Shown one piece after another: positions 8,134 to 17,675 of a stretch of DNA of 41,226 nt; positions within the stretch are counted from its first letter, which is position 1; every line of letters begins with the position of its first letter. The stretch spans positions 18,575 through 59,800 of the forward strand of contig FR886200.1 of the NCBI GenBank assembly GCA_000436475.1, read 5' to 3'. The notes below the pieces were generated by a model. That model was not told the DNA's origin, ran no database searches, and was given only the letters and a program-made list of their open reading frames with translations. The stretch comes from Eubacterium sp. CAG:248. GTDB lineage: Bacteria; Bacillota; Clostridia; Lachnospirales; Lachnospiraceae. The translations under genes and the position numbers were made by a program.

Positions 8134-9081
8134 TCAATACCCCTGCCTGGCAGCCCTTATCTCATCTGCCATTTCGCTTATCTTTCTTAGTCTGTGATTA
8201 ACCCCGGACTTTCCCACAGGCGGATCAAGAAGTTCTCCTATATCCTTAAGATTCATATCCTGATGTTCAAGACGTATCTTTGCGACCTGGTAAAGTCCTT
8301 CCTTTAGGCTTGAAAGTCCTACTGTATCTCTTATATACTCAATATCTCTTGTCTGCTTGACTGCTGCTGATATTGTCTTATTAAGATTCGCCGTTTCACA
8401 GTTAACCTTCCTGTTAACATCATTTCTCATCTCTTTAAGAATCATGACATTATACAGCTCCATCTGGGAAACATATGCTCCCATAAGATTAAGGGCATCT
8501 GTTATATTGCTGCCCTCCTTCATATAGACTATATAATTATTCTTACGCTGCGTAACCTTTGCATCAAGATTAAAAAAGCAAAGCATATCTTTAACACACT
8601 CTGCATCTTCTTCATAATCACATACTATTTCATAATGATAAAACTTATTAGGGTCACTTATTGAGCCTGCGGCTATAAAAGCTCCTCTTATAAATGCTTT
8701 TTTGCAGCAATCCTTCTGTACTATTCTTGGGTCCACGAATACTGGTTCTATATGTTCAAATGTATCATCTGCCCACTTAAGTGTCTGTAATATCTTTGCG
8801 ACCTGCTTCTGGTCACATATTCTTATGCTTGTATCCCTGCTGCTCTCGGATATATATAATATATCTGAGGAATCTATATCAAATATAGTCTCTAAAAGTA
8901 CAATAAACTTGTATCTGGCAACCTCATTTTCAGTGAGCAGTTCAACCTGCATCTCACCACCCGATGAACGTCTTATACGTCCCGATATTCCCATAATAGC
9001 TGCAAACTCAGCTATCTGGCAGTGTCTTGCCGAATCAAGCCTTGCACTCAGCTCTTCCTTAACATCTGAAGAAAACGACAT
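8134..9081 (-). CDS. whiA: WhiA-family DNA-binding regulator
   Basis: A 315-residue homologue of WhiA. It has an N-terminal LAGLIDADG-like half (MSFSSDVKEELSARLDSARHC… to about 215) and a C-terminal helix-turn-helix (about 230-310) containing LKDIGELLDPPVGKSGVNHRLRKI. WhiA controls sporulation or division genes in Gram-positives. The length is typical. Start ATG 9081 is preceded by GGAG at 7 nt. It follows rapZ in the widely conserved rapZ-(yvcK)-whiA cluster; yvcK is not present between them here. Confidence 0.97.
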   Translation of the reverse strand: MSFSSDVKEELSARLDSARHCQIAEFAAIMGISGRIRRSSGGEMQVELLTENEVARYKFIVLLETIFDIDSSDILYISESSRDTSIRICDQKQVAKILQTLKWADDTFEHIEPVFVDPRIVQKDCCKKAFIRGAFIAAGSISDPNKFYHYEIVCDYEEDAECVKDMLCFFNLDAKVTQRKNNYIVYMKEGSNITDALNLMGAYVSQMELYNVMILKEMRNDVNRKVNCETANLNKTISAAVKQTRDIEYIRDTVGLSSLKEGLYQVAKIRLEHQDMNLKDIGELLDPPVGKSGVNHRLRKISEMADEIRAARQGY

Positions 9082-9191
9082 TAATTATCTCCATTTCTTA
9101 TATTGCTATACAAGGGTACACCCTGCATTTGTTGTATCAAAGCCGGGGCTTTTGACCATGGCTTCATTAAATATTAAACTCTTATGAATCC

Positions 9192-10070
9192 TTAACCCTT
9201 ACGCTTTGAATCCTTCTCTATATCCCTGTGTTCCACCTTGCAGCCATAAGGTGTCTTTGAAAGTCTGTCTGCGATCGCATTGGCAAGTGTCACAGAACGA
9301 TGCTTTCCACCTGTACATCCAACTGCTATGACAAGGCTTGACTTTCCCTCCTTGACATAATTAGGAAGCAGAAACTGTATAAGTCCATCAACACGCACAA
9401 GGAACTCTTCTGCCTCTGGTGCTTTCATGACATAATCCTGTATCTCTTTATCATTACCCGTAAGCGGTCTTAGCTCTTCAACATAATATGGATTAGGGAG
9501 AAATCTTACATCAAACACCATATCAGCATCAGCTGGTATACCATACTTAAACCCAAAAGATAACACTGTAACGATAAGGTTGTTAAACTCTTTTCTTTCA
9601 AGCACTATCTTTTCAAGTTCTTCCTTAAACTCTCTTGTCAGAAGCTGGCTTGTATCTATGATAACATCTGCTCTTTGTTTAAGAAACCCCAGCTGCTCTC
9701 TTTCAAGCAGTATAGCTTTATCCACTCTTCCGTCCTTAGCAAGCGGATGTGTCCTTCTCGTTTCCTTGTATCTTTTTATAAGTACATCATCACTTGACTC
9801 AAGAAACAGAATCGTATAATCATATTTCCTGCTTTTCATATAATCAAGTACGGAATCGAACTCGGCAAGTGAATTGCCACTCCTTATGTCTACACCAAGT
9901 GCTATGTTGTTATATCCATTATTCTGCTTCTGGCAGTCTGCAAGCTCTGCAAACTTTGATATAAGAGATATAGGCATATTATCCACACAATAATATCCCT
10001 CATCCTCTAAAACATTCAACGCTGTCGATTTGCCTGCTCCCGACATACCTGTGACTATAATAATCTTCAT
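9192..10070 (-). CDS. rapZ: RapZ/YvcJ nucleotide-binding adapter protein
   Basis: A 292-residue P-loop protein with GMSGAGKST at 8-16, the family motif VDIRSGN (60-66), and a C-terminal domain containing GCTGGKHRSV (255-264). In Escherichia coli RapZ guides RNase E to the sRNA GlmZ; in Firmicutes (YvcJ) it is a GTPase/ATPase linked to competence and envelope sugar control. The next gene upstream is murB, fitting an amino-sugar and cell-wall theme. The 110-nt gap to whiA holds short inverted repeats but no clear terminator. Confidence 0.97.
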   Translation of the reverse strand: MKIIIVTGMSGAGKSTALNVLEDEGYYCVDNMPISLISKFAELADCQKQNNGYNNIALGVDIRSGNSLAEFDSVLDYMKSRKYDYTILFLESSDDVLIKRYKETRRTHPLAKDGRVDKAILLEREQLGFLKQRADVIIDTSQLLTREFKEELEKIVLERKEFNNLIVTVLSFGFKYGIPADADMVFDVRFLPNPYYVEELRPLTGNDKEIQDYVMKAPEAEEFLVRVDGLIQFLLPNYVKEGKSSLVIAVGCTGGKHRSVTLANAIADRLSKTPYGCKVEHRDIEKDSKRKG

Positions 10071-10101
10071 ATACTGCCTCGCTCCTGACTAAAACCTGTA
10101 T

Positions 10102-11019
10102 CTAGAACTCTCCTATTTTAACAACCTCAAGCTCAAGCTTAACGCCAGACTTCTTTAAGACCTCTTCTTTTATCTTATCTGTAAGCTCACATACATCCTT
10201 TGCTGTTGCCCTGCCTTTATTAACAACAAAGCCTGCATGTTTTTCTGACACCTGTGCATCACCTGCTGACAGACCTTTAAGTCCTGCATCCTCTATAAGC
10301 TTTGCTGCAAAATATCCCTCTGGTCTTTTAAATGTACTTCCCGCACTTGGATATTCTAACGGCTGTTTCATTCTTCTCTTTTGTGAAAGTTCTTTTATAT
10401 TCTCTTTTATCTCATCAGTATTGCCTTTACTTAACTTAAGTGTTGCACTTACTACTATATATCCATATTTCATTATGCAGCTTGTTCTATATCCAAGTTC
10501 AAGCTCATCTTTACCCAGCGTATGGATATCACCATTCTGATCTAAGACCTCAGCACTGACAATAATATCCTTTATCTCTCCACCATAAGCTCCAGCATTC
10601 ATTCTGACCGCCCCGCCTATCGTTCCTGGAATACCTGTTGCGAACTCAAAGCCTGCAAGTCCTTTATCTGAAAGCCTGTTTCCAAGCCTTGACAGCTTCA
10701 TGCCTGACATAGCCTTTACAGTTACATCATCAATATACTCCACTTTATCAAAAGCATCTGAAAGCTGTATAATAACTCCTCTGAAGCCTTTATCTCCTAC
10801 CAGCAGGTTGCTCCCATTGCCTATAACATAGTAATTCATGTCTGATTTTTTCAATAAACGTATTATAGCCTGTAACTCTTCAACAGAAGAAGGCATTACG
10901 AAATAATCCGCAGTGCCTCCTATTCTGAATGTAGTATGACTGCTCATAGGTTCATCTGTTCTGACCTGTGATTCACCTGCTATATCCTTAAGCTTTTCCA
11001 ACAAATCATTCTGACTCAT
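10102..11019 (-). CDS. murB: UDP-N-acetylenolpyruvoylglucosamine reductase MurB
   Basis: FAD-dependent NADPH reductase that makes UDP-MurNAc in peptidoglycan synthesis. It has 305 residues, of the short Gram-positive type IIb. Signature segments are SSHTTFRIGG (27-36), YYVIGNGSNLLVGDKG (58-73), GIPGTIGGAVRMNAGAYGGE near 129-148, YPSAGSTFKRP (about 224-234), and the C-terminal KHAGFVVNKG. It lies in an operon-like run hprK-ROK-murB-rapZ-whiA with gaps of 31-42 nt. Confidence 0.97.
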   Translation of the reverse strand: MSQNDLLEKLKDIAGESQVRTDEPMSSHTTFRIGGTADYFVMPSSVEELQAIIRLLKKSDMNYYVIGNGSNLLVGDKGFRGVIIQLSDAFDKVEYIDDVTVKAMSGMKLSRLGNRLSDKGLAGFEFATGIPGTIGGAVRMNAGAYGGEIKDIIVSAEVLDQNGDIHTLGKDELELGYRTSCIMKYGYIVVSATLKLSKGNTDEIKENIKELSQKRRMKQPLEYPSAGSTFKRPEGYFAAKLIEDAGLKGLSAGDAQVSEKHAGFVVNKGRATAKDVCELTDKIKEEVLKKSGVKLELEVVKIGEF

Positions 11020-11061
11020 GTATTATCATACTCCCTGTCTATATTCATTATTCACATCATT

Positions 11062-12045
11062 CTACTCATTCAATACAAGTCTGGCTGCTCCATACATACC
11101 AGCATCGTTGCCAAGTGTTGCCTTTAATATCTTAGTGTTTCTTGAAGCATGGAACACATACTCCTTATAGTACTTTTCCACTCTGCTTAACAAAAACTCG
11201 CCTGCTGCTGAAACACCACCACCTATACATATAACCTCTGTATCGACCATACCAGAAGCACATGCAAGACCTTTACCAAGATAACGGCACATATAATCAA
11301 CAACCTTTAAAGCAACAGAATCTCCATTCTTCGCCTCATCAAACACGGCTTTGGCTGATATATAAGGAATATCCCTTAACGCTGACGGCTCATCTGATTC
11401 GCTAAGCATTCTGACAGCTGTCTTGACTATACCAGTTGCAGAAGCCACCTGTTCAAGACAGCCCCTCTTACCACAGTTACAATACTCCTTCTCCTCATCA
11501 GCTACAGGAAGGTGGCCTATCTCAGCCGCTGCACCATTGAAGCCGCACAAAGGCTTTCCATCAATGATAACACCACCGCCGACACCTGTACCAAGTGTAA
11601 CTAAAAGACTACTTGAGTACTCTTTTGCGCTTCCCATCCAGTACTCACCGAGCGCTGCCATATTCGCATCATTTCCAACCTTAACCTTGTATCCTGTCAT
11701 CTTACTGAATGTCTGTGCCACATTAAACACACCCCATCCAAGATTGACACATTTGTTAACTGTGCCATCATCCCTGACAGCACCTGGAACTCCTATTCCT
11801 ACTCCGGCTATATCATCACTTGCTTTTTCTACTGCTTCCAACATATCTGGTATATGTTTTTTTATATCTTCCAGTATAAGGCTTCCACCCTCATCCTTTC
11901 TTGTTGGAATCTCATCCTTATAAAGAAGCTCTCCTGACACACTAAAAACTCCACACTTACATGTTGTTCCACCAATATCTATTCCAAGTACTATGCTTTT
12001 ATCATTATTAATTCCTGCATTACTTATATTATCATTACCACACAT
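11062..12045 (-). CDS. ROK-family glucokinase
   Basis: A 327-residue ROK kinase, probably glucokinase (ATP-dependent phosphorylation of glucose to glucose-6-phosphate). Phosphate-1 motif GIDIGGTTCKCGVF lies at about 22-35, and the sugar site VKVGNDANMAALGEYWMG at about 121-138. The ROK zinc motif CNCGKRGCLEQVAS is near 188-201, and the adenosine motif ICIGGGVSAAG near 284. It starts at ATG 12045 behind GGGGGGAG. Placement next to hprK fits carbon control. Other ROK sugar kinases (mannose, GlcNAc) cannot be excluded by sequence alone. Confidence 0.9.
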   Translation of the reverse strand: MCGNDNISNAGINNDKSIVLGIDIGGTTCKCGVFSVSGELLYKDEIPTRKDEGGSLILEDIKKHIPDMLEAVEKASDDIAGVGIGVPGAVRDDGTVNKCVNLGWGVFNVAQTFSKMTGYKVKVGNDANMAALGEYWMGSAKEYSSSLLVTLGTGVGGGVIIDGKPLCGFNGAAAEIGHLPVADEEKEYCNCGKRGCLEQVASATGIVKTAVRMLSESDEPSALRDIPYISAKAVFDEAKNGDSVALKVVDYMCRYLGKGLACASGMVDTEVICIGGGVSAAGEFLLSRVEKYYKEYVFHASRNTKILKATLGNDAGMYGAARLVLNE

Positions 12046-12087
12046 ACAAACTCCCCCCAGTCATAATCTGTTATCTAATTATTGTAA

Positions 12088-13038
12088 TTAAAGGTCGTCC
12101 TCTTCGTCACCCTTCATAAGGTTTTCCTGGACCCTTCTGTATAACTCCTTAGCTGCATTGTAACCCATCTTCTTCTGTCTGTGGTTTACCGCTGCTGCCT
12201 CTACAATAACAGCAAGATTACGTCCTGGACGTATTGGAAGCGAATGGCATACGACTTTATTGCCAAGATACTCTGTGTATTCCTCTTCAAGACCTAACCT
12301 GTCATATTCCTTATCCTTATTCCAGTCCTCAAGCTTGATAACCATATCGATCTCCTGTGTTTCCTTAACACTTTCTACACCAAAAAGTGTCTTAACATCT
12401 ATGATTCCGATACCTCTTAGCTCTATGAAATACTTTGTTACACCTGGGGCTGAACCCACTAATGTTTCATTACTTACCTTTCTTATCTCAACTGCATCAT
12501 CTGTTACAAGACGATGTCCTCTCTTAATAAGCTCAAGTGCAGCCTCACTCTTACCTATACCACTCTCACCTGTTATAAGCACGCCCTCACCATAAACATC
12601 AACAAGCACACCATGGATTACAATACAAGGTGCCAGCTGTACCTTGAGCCATCTTATAACCTCTGCTGAAAATGAAGAAGTTGACTCTTCTGACTTAAGA
12701 ATAGGTATCTGATACTTCTTTGCAAGCTCTATGATCTCTGGTTCAGGTTCAAGATTCCTGCAGAATATAAGACATGGTATATTGCTTGATAAAAGCTGCA
12801 TATAACGCTCAAAACGCTCTGTCTCTGAAAGACTCTTAAGATATGAATATTCCACATTGCCTATAATCTGTATACGGTCATTATCGAACTGGTCATAAAA
12901 CCCTGTAAGCTGAAGTGCTGGTCTGTTAAACTCAGGCACATGAATCCATATTCCCTTGACATCTATATCTGGTGTAAGATTCACAAGATTCATCTTCTCA
13001 ATTACTTTTGATAAATTAACTCTTTCTTTACCATTCAT
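12088..13038 (-). CDS. hprK: HPr kinase/phosphorylase
   Basis: A 316-residue bifunctional enzyme that phosphorylates and dephosphorylates Ser46 of HPr and so drives carbon catabolite control in Gram-positives. The N-terminal domain (1-130) is followed by HGVLVDVYGEGVLITGESGIGKSE (142-165) with catalytic His142 and P-loop 157-164. The C-terminal signature segment GIGIIDVKTLFG lies near 209-220. Start ATG 13038 has AGGAG at 6 nt. The 263-nt gap upstream (13039-13301) holds a TATAAT at 13089-13094 on the minus strand but no convincing -35; otherwise I see nothing there. Confidence 0.97.
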   Translation of the reverse strand: MNGKERVNLSKVIEKMNLVNLTPDIDVKGIWIHVPEFNRPALQLTGFYDQFDNDRIQIIGNVEYSYLKSLSETERFERYMQLLSSNIPCLIFCRNLEPEPEIIELAKKYQIPILKSEESTSSFSAEVIRWLKVQLAPCIVIHGVLVDVYGEGVLITGESGIGKSEAALELIKRGHRLVTDDAVEIRKVSNETLVGSAPGVTKYFIELRGIGIIDVKTLFGVESVKETQEIDMVIKLEDWNKDKEYDRLGLEEEYTEYLGNKVVCHSLPIRPGRNLAVIVEAAAVNHRQKKMGYNAAKELYRRVQENLMKGDEEDDL

Positions 13039-13301
13039 ATACTACTCCTATCCTGCATATTAAAGTCATTATTGACAATGCCGCAATTATTATATATTTG
13101 ATTAATGTTTTCCTGTTTTATATTTATATTTTTACCATATGTATCCACATGCGTACATATTGAATGCCATATTCACAACATTTTATCCCGCTTTCGATAT
13201 TTACACCATCTTATACATTAGTGTAACACAGTGCCTATGATATTAAAAGATTTTCTTCAAATATATTGTTGTTTAATCAAATACAGGCTGTCGTCCGTTC
13301 A

Positions 13302-15140
13302 TCAATGGAAATACTTATATATATTCTGTGCCACATTCTCTGTTATGCCTTCAACCTCCATAAGCTCACTCACACCTGCAGCCCTTATCTTTTCTATATC
13401 GAGAAAATGCTTCATAAGTGCTTTTCTCCTTACTGGTCCGATTCCTTCTATATCATCAAGCACCGAATTAACCTGCAGCTTACTTCTTAGTGATCTGTGA
13501 TACTCTATGGCAAATCTATGTGCTTCATCCTGAACACGTGTTATAAGCTTAAAGCCCTCGCTATGTCTGTCTATTGGTATCTCTACGTTGTTATAATACA
13601 AGCCTCTTGTATTATGATTATCATCCTTAACCATGCCGCATACCGGGATATGAATATCCAGCTCTGACAGCACCTTTAGTGCTATATTTACCTGTCCACG
13701 TCCACCATCCATCATGATCAGATCAGGATACACCGAAAAGCCTCTTGACTCCTCTTCACCCGCACGTTCCCTCATGCCTCTCTGGAAACGTCTTGTAAGC
13801 ACCTCACTCATGCTCTTATAATCATCAGGTCCTTTGACTGTCCTTATCTTAAACTTACGGTAATCATTCTTCTTTGGTCTTCCATCTTCAAAAACAACCA
13901 TGGAACCTACAGATTCAACACCACTTGTATTGGATATATCATAAGCTTCTGCTCTTCTTAGGTTCTTAAGTCCAAGCCATCCAGCTATCTCTTTCATGGC
14001 ACCTGTTGTTCTCTTTTCTTCAAGCTTAATCTTCTCAGCATCCTTGGTAAGAACCATAAGTGCATTCTTATGTGCCAGTTCAACCATACGCTCCTTGTCA
14101 CCCTTTTTAGGTGTTATGATAGATACCTTTCTTTTCTTTCTGCTTCCAAGCCACTCGGCGATAACATCTGCATCATCTATCTCTTCCTGTGTCATGATAA
14201 CATTAGGAATATATGGAGTTCCACCATAGTACTGTTTCATAAACTGTGATAATATGGCACTTCTGCTATCATTCGCAGCAACCTTCATATGAAAATGCTC
14301 TCTTCCAAGCAGCTTTCCCTGTCTTATAAAAAACACCTGCACGACCGCATCCTCTGCATCCATAGCACATGCTATTACATCCCTGTCAGTAGCATCATCC
14401 GCTGTAATCTTCTGCTTCTGTGCTATCTGCTTTACGCTGTTAAGAAGATCTCTATATCTTGCTGCTTCCTCATACTCAAGCTTCCTTGAGCAATCCATCA
14501 TCTTATCCGTAAGCTCGTTTATTATCTCTGAATAGTTACCATTAAGGAAACTGATAACCGACTCTATATTTTTCCTGTACTCTGCTTCACTAACCATCCC
14601 CTGGCATGGTGCATTGCACTGTCCTATATGGTAGTTAAGGCATGGCCTTTCTTTGCCTATATCCTTAGGAAGCCTTCTGTTACAGGTTCTTACCTTATAA
14701 AGCTTGCATAAAAGTTCTATAGTTTCTTTTACGGCACCTGCTGATGTATATGGGCCAAAGAACTTTCCTGTACCATGCTTCATTGTTCTTGAGAATAACA
14801 CTCTTGGATATGCTTCATTTACAGTAACTTTGATAAATGGATAACTCTTATCATCCTTAAGCATCGTGTTATACTTAGGTCTGTGTTCTTTAATAAGATT
14901 ACACTCAAGCACCAGTGCCTCAAGCTCGGAATCAGTTACTATATATTCAAAATATGCTATATGCGAAACCATCTGTACAACCTTTGCAGAATGATTCTTA
15001 CTGCTCTGGAAATACTGCCTTACACGGTTTTTTAACACCTTTGCCTTGCCTACATATATGATTGTGTCATGCTTATCATGCATAATATATACTCCCGGCT
15101 TATCTGGAAGTTTTTTTAGTTCTTCTTCAAGATTGAACAT
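13302..15140 (-). CDS. uvrC: Excinuclease ABC subunit C
   Basis: The incision nuclease of nucleotide excision repair. I start it at the ATG at 15140 (612 residues), preceded by GAGG at 6 nt; the open frame runs four codons further. The N-terminal GIY-YIG domain shows PGVYIMHD and TIIYVGKAKVLKNRVRQYF (3' incision). A cysteine-containing region has RRLPKDIGKERPCLNYHIGQ. A UvrB-binding UVR motif lies near EYEEAARYRDLLNSVKQI. The RNase H-like C-terminal nuclease includes AYDISNTSG, MVVFEDG and DGGRGQ, followed by a helix-hairpin-helix. Length is normal. Confidence 0.97.
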   Translation of the reverse strand: MFNLEEELKKLPDKPGVYIMHDKHDTIIYVGKAKVLKNRVRQYFQSSKNHSAKVVQMVSHIAYFEYIVTDSELEALVLECNLIKEHRPKYNTMLKDDKSYPFIKVTVNEAYPRVLFSRTMKHGTGKFFGPYTSAGAVKETIELLCKLYKVRTCNRRLPKDIGKERPCLNYHIGQCNAPCQGMVSEAEYRKNIESVISFLNGNYSEIINELTDKMMDCSRKLEYEEAARYRDLLNSVKQIAQKQKITADDATDRDVIACAMDAEDAVVQVFFIRQGKLLGREHFHMKVAANDSRSAILSQFMKQYYGGTPYIPNVIMTQEEIDDADVIAEWLGSRKKRKVSIITPKKGDKERMVELAHKNALMVLTKDAEKIKLEEKRTTGAMKEIAGWLGLKNLRRAEAYDISNTSGVESVGSMVVFEDGRPKKNDYRKFKIRTVKGPDDYKSMSEVLTRRFQRGMRERAGEEESRGFSVYPDLIMMDGGRGQVNIALKVLSELDIHIPVCGMVKDDNHNTRGLYYNNVEIPIDRHSEGFKLITRVQDEAHRFAIEYHRSLRSKLQVNSVLDDIEGIGPVRRKALMKHFLDIEKIRAAGVSELMEVEGITENVAQNIYKYFH

Positions 15141-15191
15141 ACACATCCTCATTTCTTAATTTCTATGCTATTCTTTATTTGACCTGCGCTC

Positions 15192-15220
15192 ATTATAGCA
15201 TCCCCACCTTATTCACTCAA
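15192..15220 (-). promoter_or_regulatory. Promoter of uvrC
   Basis: On the minus strand, TTGAGT (15220-15215) and a perfect TATAAT preceded by TGC (15197-15192) are separated by 17 nt. The start point would be near 15185, giving a leader of about 45 nt. Confidence 0.75.
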
Positions 15221-15285
15221 TTTTATTTTTATAATTTTCTGATTTTTTCACAATATTCGCATATCGTGGGATTATATGCAAAAAT

Positions 15286-15321
15286 GACTGCAATGGTATT
15301 ATAACTTACACCATTGCAGTC
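15286..15321 (-). terminator. Intrinsic terminator after permease module 1
   Basis: An 11-bp perfect stem (15286-15296 with 15311-15321) with a 14-nt loop is followed on the minus strand by ATTTTTGC. It ends the lipoprotein-permease transcript before the uvrC promoter. Confidence 0.85.
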
Positions 15322-15383
15322 TTTACCGCTACATCTTAAGACTATATCCACCCCTGTTATTCCCGCTTATAAAACCCTTCTCT

Positions 15384-15454
15384 GGCTTTACTGTTTCGCT
15401 GCTCCAACGCTTCACACTCTACTGTTTCACATTTTCACCGTTTCACTACTTCAC
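15384..15454 (-). repeat. Degenerate 8-bp tandem array overlapping the permease stop codon
   Basis: On the minus strand, units GTGAAGTA, GTGAAACG, GTGAAAAT and GTGAAACA follow one another exactly. A 7-nt unit (GTAGAGT), then GTGAAGCG and three more decayed 8-nt units come next. The permease stop codon TAG lies inside the first unit. The remainder of the 293-nt gap (15153-15445) holds the terminator and the uvrC promoter. Confidence 0.8.
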
Positions 15455-17662
15455 TGCTTTTTTATAATTATATACCAGTATTATTTCCATGATTAGAAAT
15501 ACTATGATAAACAGCAGTACACTCTTTAACCCATACCCATATGAATCAAACATCCTGTTTATATCCATCGCGGCTATTATTGACATTTTCTTTGCCAATC
15601 CTACACCAAGCACATATAAGACATGTGGAATGAGCATACACAGTGATATGATTACTGACACCTTATAACTAAATCTGTACGATACCATATATGCTATAAC
15701 TGCTATAACTATCAGCCATAATAACCTGCATATATAATTAATGATAATATATGAACGTATACTTATATCAAACGGAAAATCTGCGAATTTTTGCAGACAC
15801 AGTATACTTTTATCAATCTGGTTATAGCTGTAGCAGCGTGTTATGTTATATATATTAATGCCAGCAGCAAGCCCCCATATAATGACCGCCAGCATAACAA
15901 TCTTTGACAGCTTGATCCACCACAGCTTCTTTCTTTTTCCTGCTGTTCTTATATGCATATTCATTCCCTGCTGCCGCTCTGAGGCATAATCTCCTGCCGC
16001 TATCAGTATAATGATAACAACGGATATCAGATTCATTGTTTCATTGTTAGAATAAAGCCTGCTTCCAAATATATCATCATAATTATATGGATTAACTATA
16101 ACCGTCTCTGCTTCACGGGACTCATTTATATTTTTAACATAATCATATTCCTTCTGCATTATGTCCACTGTACCAAGAAGCTTTTTGGCATTTTCCTTCT
16201 CATAAGAGCCATCTTCTTTACTGTCCTGCACTAGCACAGCCTCATCTCTTAATGCTTCAATATAATCACTGACCTCCTTATCTGCCTCATGCCCATCGAA
16301 TTCCACATAAAAACTGTTAAGCTTATATGTCTTGTTATTACTGCCATAATCTATGCCCTTCATAACCTTAGCCGATGTAAACAGATATATCCCTGCCAGT
16401 ATAAAAACAATCCCCTTCTGTACTATCATTGTTTTATAGATTTCCATAACATATAAAGGCATACCAGACACAATCTTCTGATTAGACTGACTTATCTTTA
16501 CCGCAGCAGCTTCTATGACACTCTTTTGTCTGATTGTATATTTTAATGAATAAGCAATCACATTTCCCATCAGTCCTGCAGCAAGTAAAACAGCTGTAAG
16601 AATCCACGTTGTTGTACTTACATCTGTTATAAAGCCATCTCTTCCCCAGTTCTCATACATAAGATAAGAGCCTCCAGGAAATATAATATTAAATACATTA
16701 ATATATTTAAGACTGTTAAATGTACTGTTATACTGTATTCTGCCATACAGCATATATTCGCATAAAAGCACTGCTATAAGCAGCGTAACTGCTATCTTAT
16801 AATTATTCACAAGGTTTATCATAAGATATATCAAAAGACTTATGGCAGTCATTGCGCAGGCATATACTAATACATATATAACAAAAATCTGATTTACACT
16901 AACAGCATAAGGAAACATACTAAACATTTTCGAATTCTGTATACAGCAAGTTCCATCAACACCATATATCTTTGCATATATACCATATGTTATTGAATTA
17001 AACAGACATGATAATATTATATTAAATACTATAATAATAAAGCATCTTATAACAGGCAGAAATATTCTTCCTCTCCTGCTTGTTCTTACAAGCACATATA
17101 CTCCGTTGTCGCTCTCTTCTGTAAAATGTATTATGATAACCGTCATCATAATCACGTAGATAAGCGGTATAGCTCTATTATTAAGAAGCTGCTCAATAGC
17201 TGCCGTGTTTGTATTATTAAATGCCACATCTGCTTTTTCAAGCTTTTCTTTATCTTTTAACTGCTTATTGGCATTGAGAATATAATAGCTGTCTGTATCA
17301 CCAAAAAGTGTGCTATCTGCTATTCTGCTATAATTTTTAGACTTGATGTTGTCCGCACTATTGTCATAATAGCTGTTATAAGACTTCACGTACTTTTCCT
17401 TATTCTCAACAAGCTCTGCTGCTTTGTTTATATACTCGCTATCTTCTTCCCTATATGTATCATATGCGGCTGTCAGCTTACTGGCTGTCAGACCTACCCT
17501 GTCTTCTTTAATCTTGTCATAATCATTGATAATCTGTCTGTAATATCTATATGTCACAGCATCATTGCTGCTGTTAACCTGATAAATACATATGCTTATA
17601 ACCGCTGCCAGCGCACATATTATACACAGAATGCTTTTCTTTATTATTCTTATCAGTTCCAT
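15446..17662 (-). CDS. Large ABC-2 type permease, module 1 (two fused permease halves)
   Basis: A 738-residue integral membrane protein. A first membrane helix (about 10-30) is followed by an ectodomain of about 130 residues rich in Asp/Glu/Lys/Tyr, then several helices around 165-385. A second anchor helix near 415-430 is followed by another ectodomain and a final helix bundle (about 545-735). Each half has an ABC-2 style cytoplasmic motif after its ectodomain: EESDNGVYVLVRTSRRGRIF and ERQQGMNMHIRTAGKRKKLW. That suggests two permeases fused into a pseudo-dimer. It is paralogous to the 751-residue permease at 25437-27692 (shared VNPYxY and motif order). No ATPase gene accompanies it here. Substrate unknown. 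Confidence 0.75.
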   Translation of the reverse strand: MELIRIIKKSILCIICALAAVISICIYQVNSSNDAVTYRYYRQIINDYDKIKEDRVGLTASKLTAAYDTYREEDSEYINKAAELVENKEKYVKSYNSYYDNSADNIKSKNYSRIADSTLFGDTDSYYILNANKQLKDKEKLEKADVAFNNTNTAAIEQLLNNRAIPLIYVIMMTVIIIHFTEESDNGVYVLVRTSRRGRIFLPVIRCFIIIVFNIILSCLFNSITYGIYAKIYGVDGTCCIQNSKMFSMFPYAVSVNQIFVIYVLVYACAMTAISLLIYLMINLVNNYKIAVTLLIAVLLCEYMLYGRIQYNSTFNSLKYINVFNIIFPGGSYLMYENWGRDGFITDVSTTTWILTAVLLAAGLMGNVIAYSLKYTIRQKSVIEAAAVKISQSNQKIVSGMPLYVMEIYKTMIVQKGIVFILAGIYLFTSAKVMKGIDYGSNNKTYKLNSFYVEFDGHEADKEVSDYIEALRDEAVLVQDSKEDGSYEKENAKKLLGTVDIMQKEYDYVKNINESREAETVIVNPYNYDDIFGSRLYSNNETMNLISVVIIILIAAGDYASERQQGMNMHIRTAGKRKKLWWIKLSKIVMLAVIIWGLAAGINIYNITRCYSYNQIDKSILCLQKFADFPFDISIRSYIIINYICRLLWLIVIAVIAYMVSYRFSYKVSVIISLCMLIPHVLYVLGVGLAKKMSIIAAMDINRMFDSYGYGLKSVLLFIIVFLIMEIILVYNYKKAVK

Positions 17663-17675
17663 AGGCTTTCTCCAA

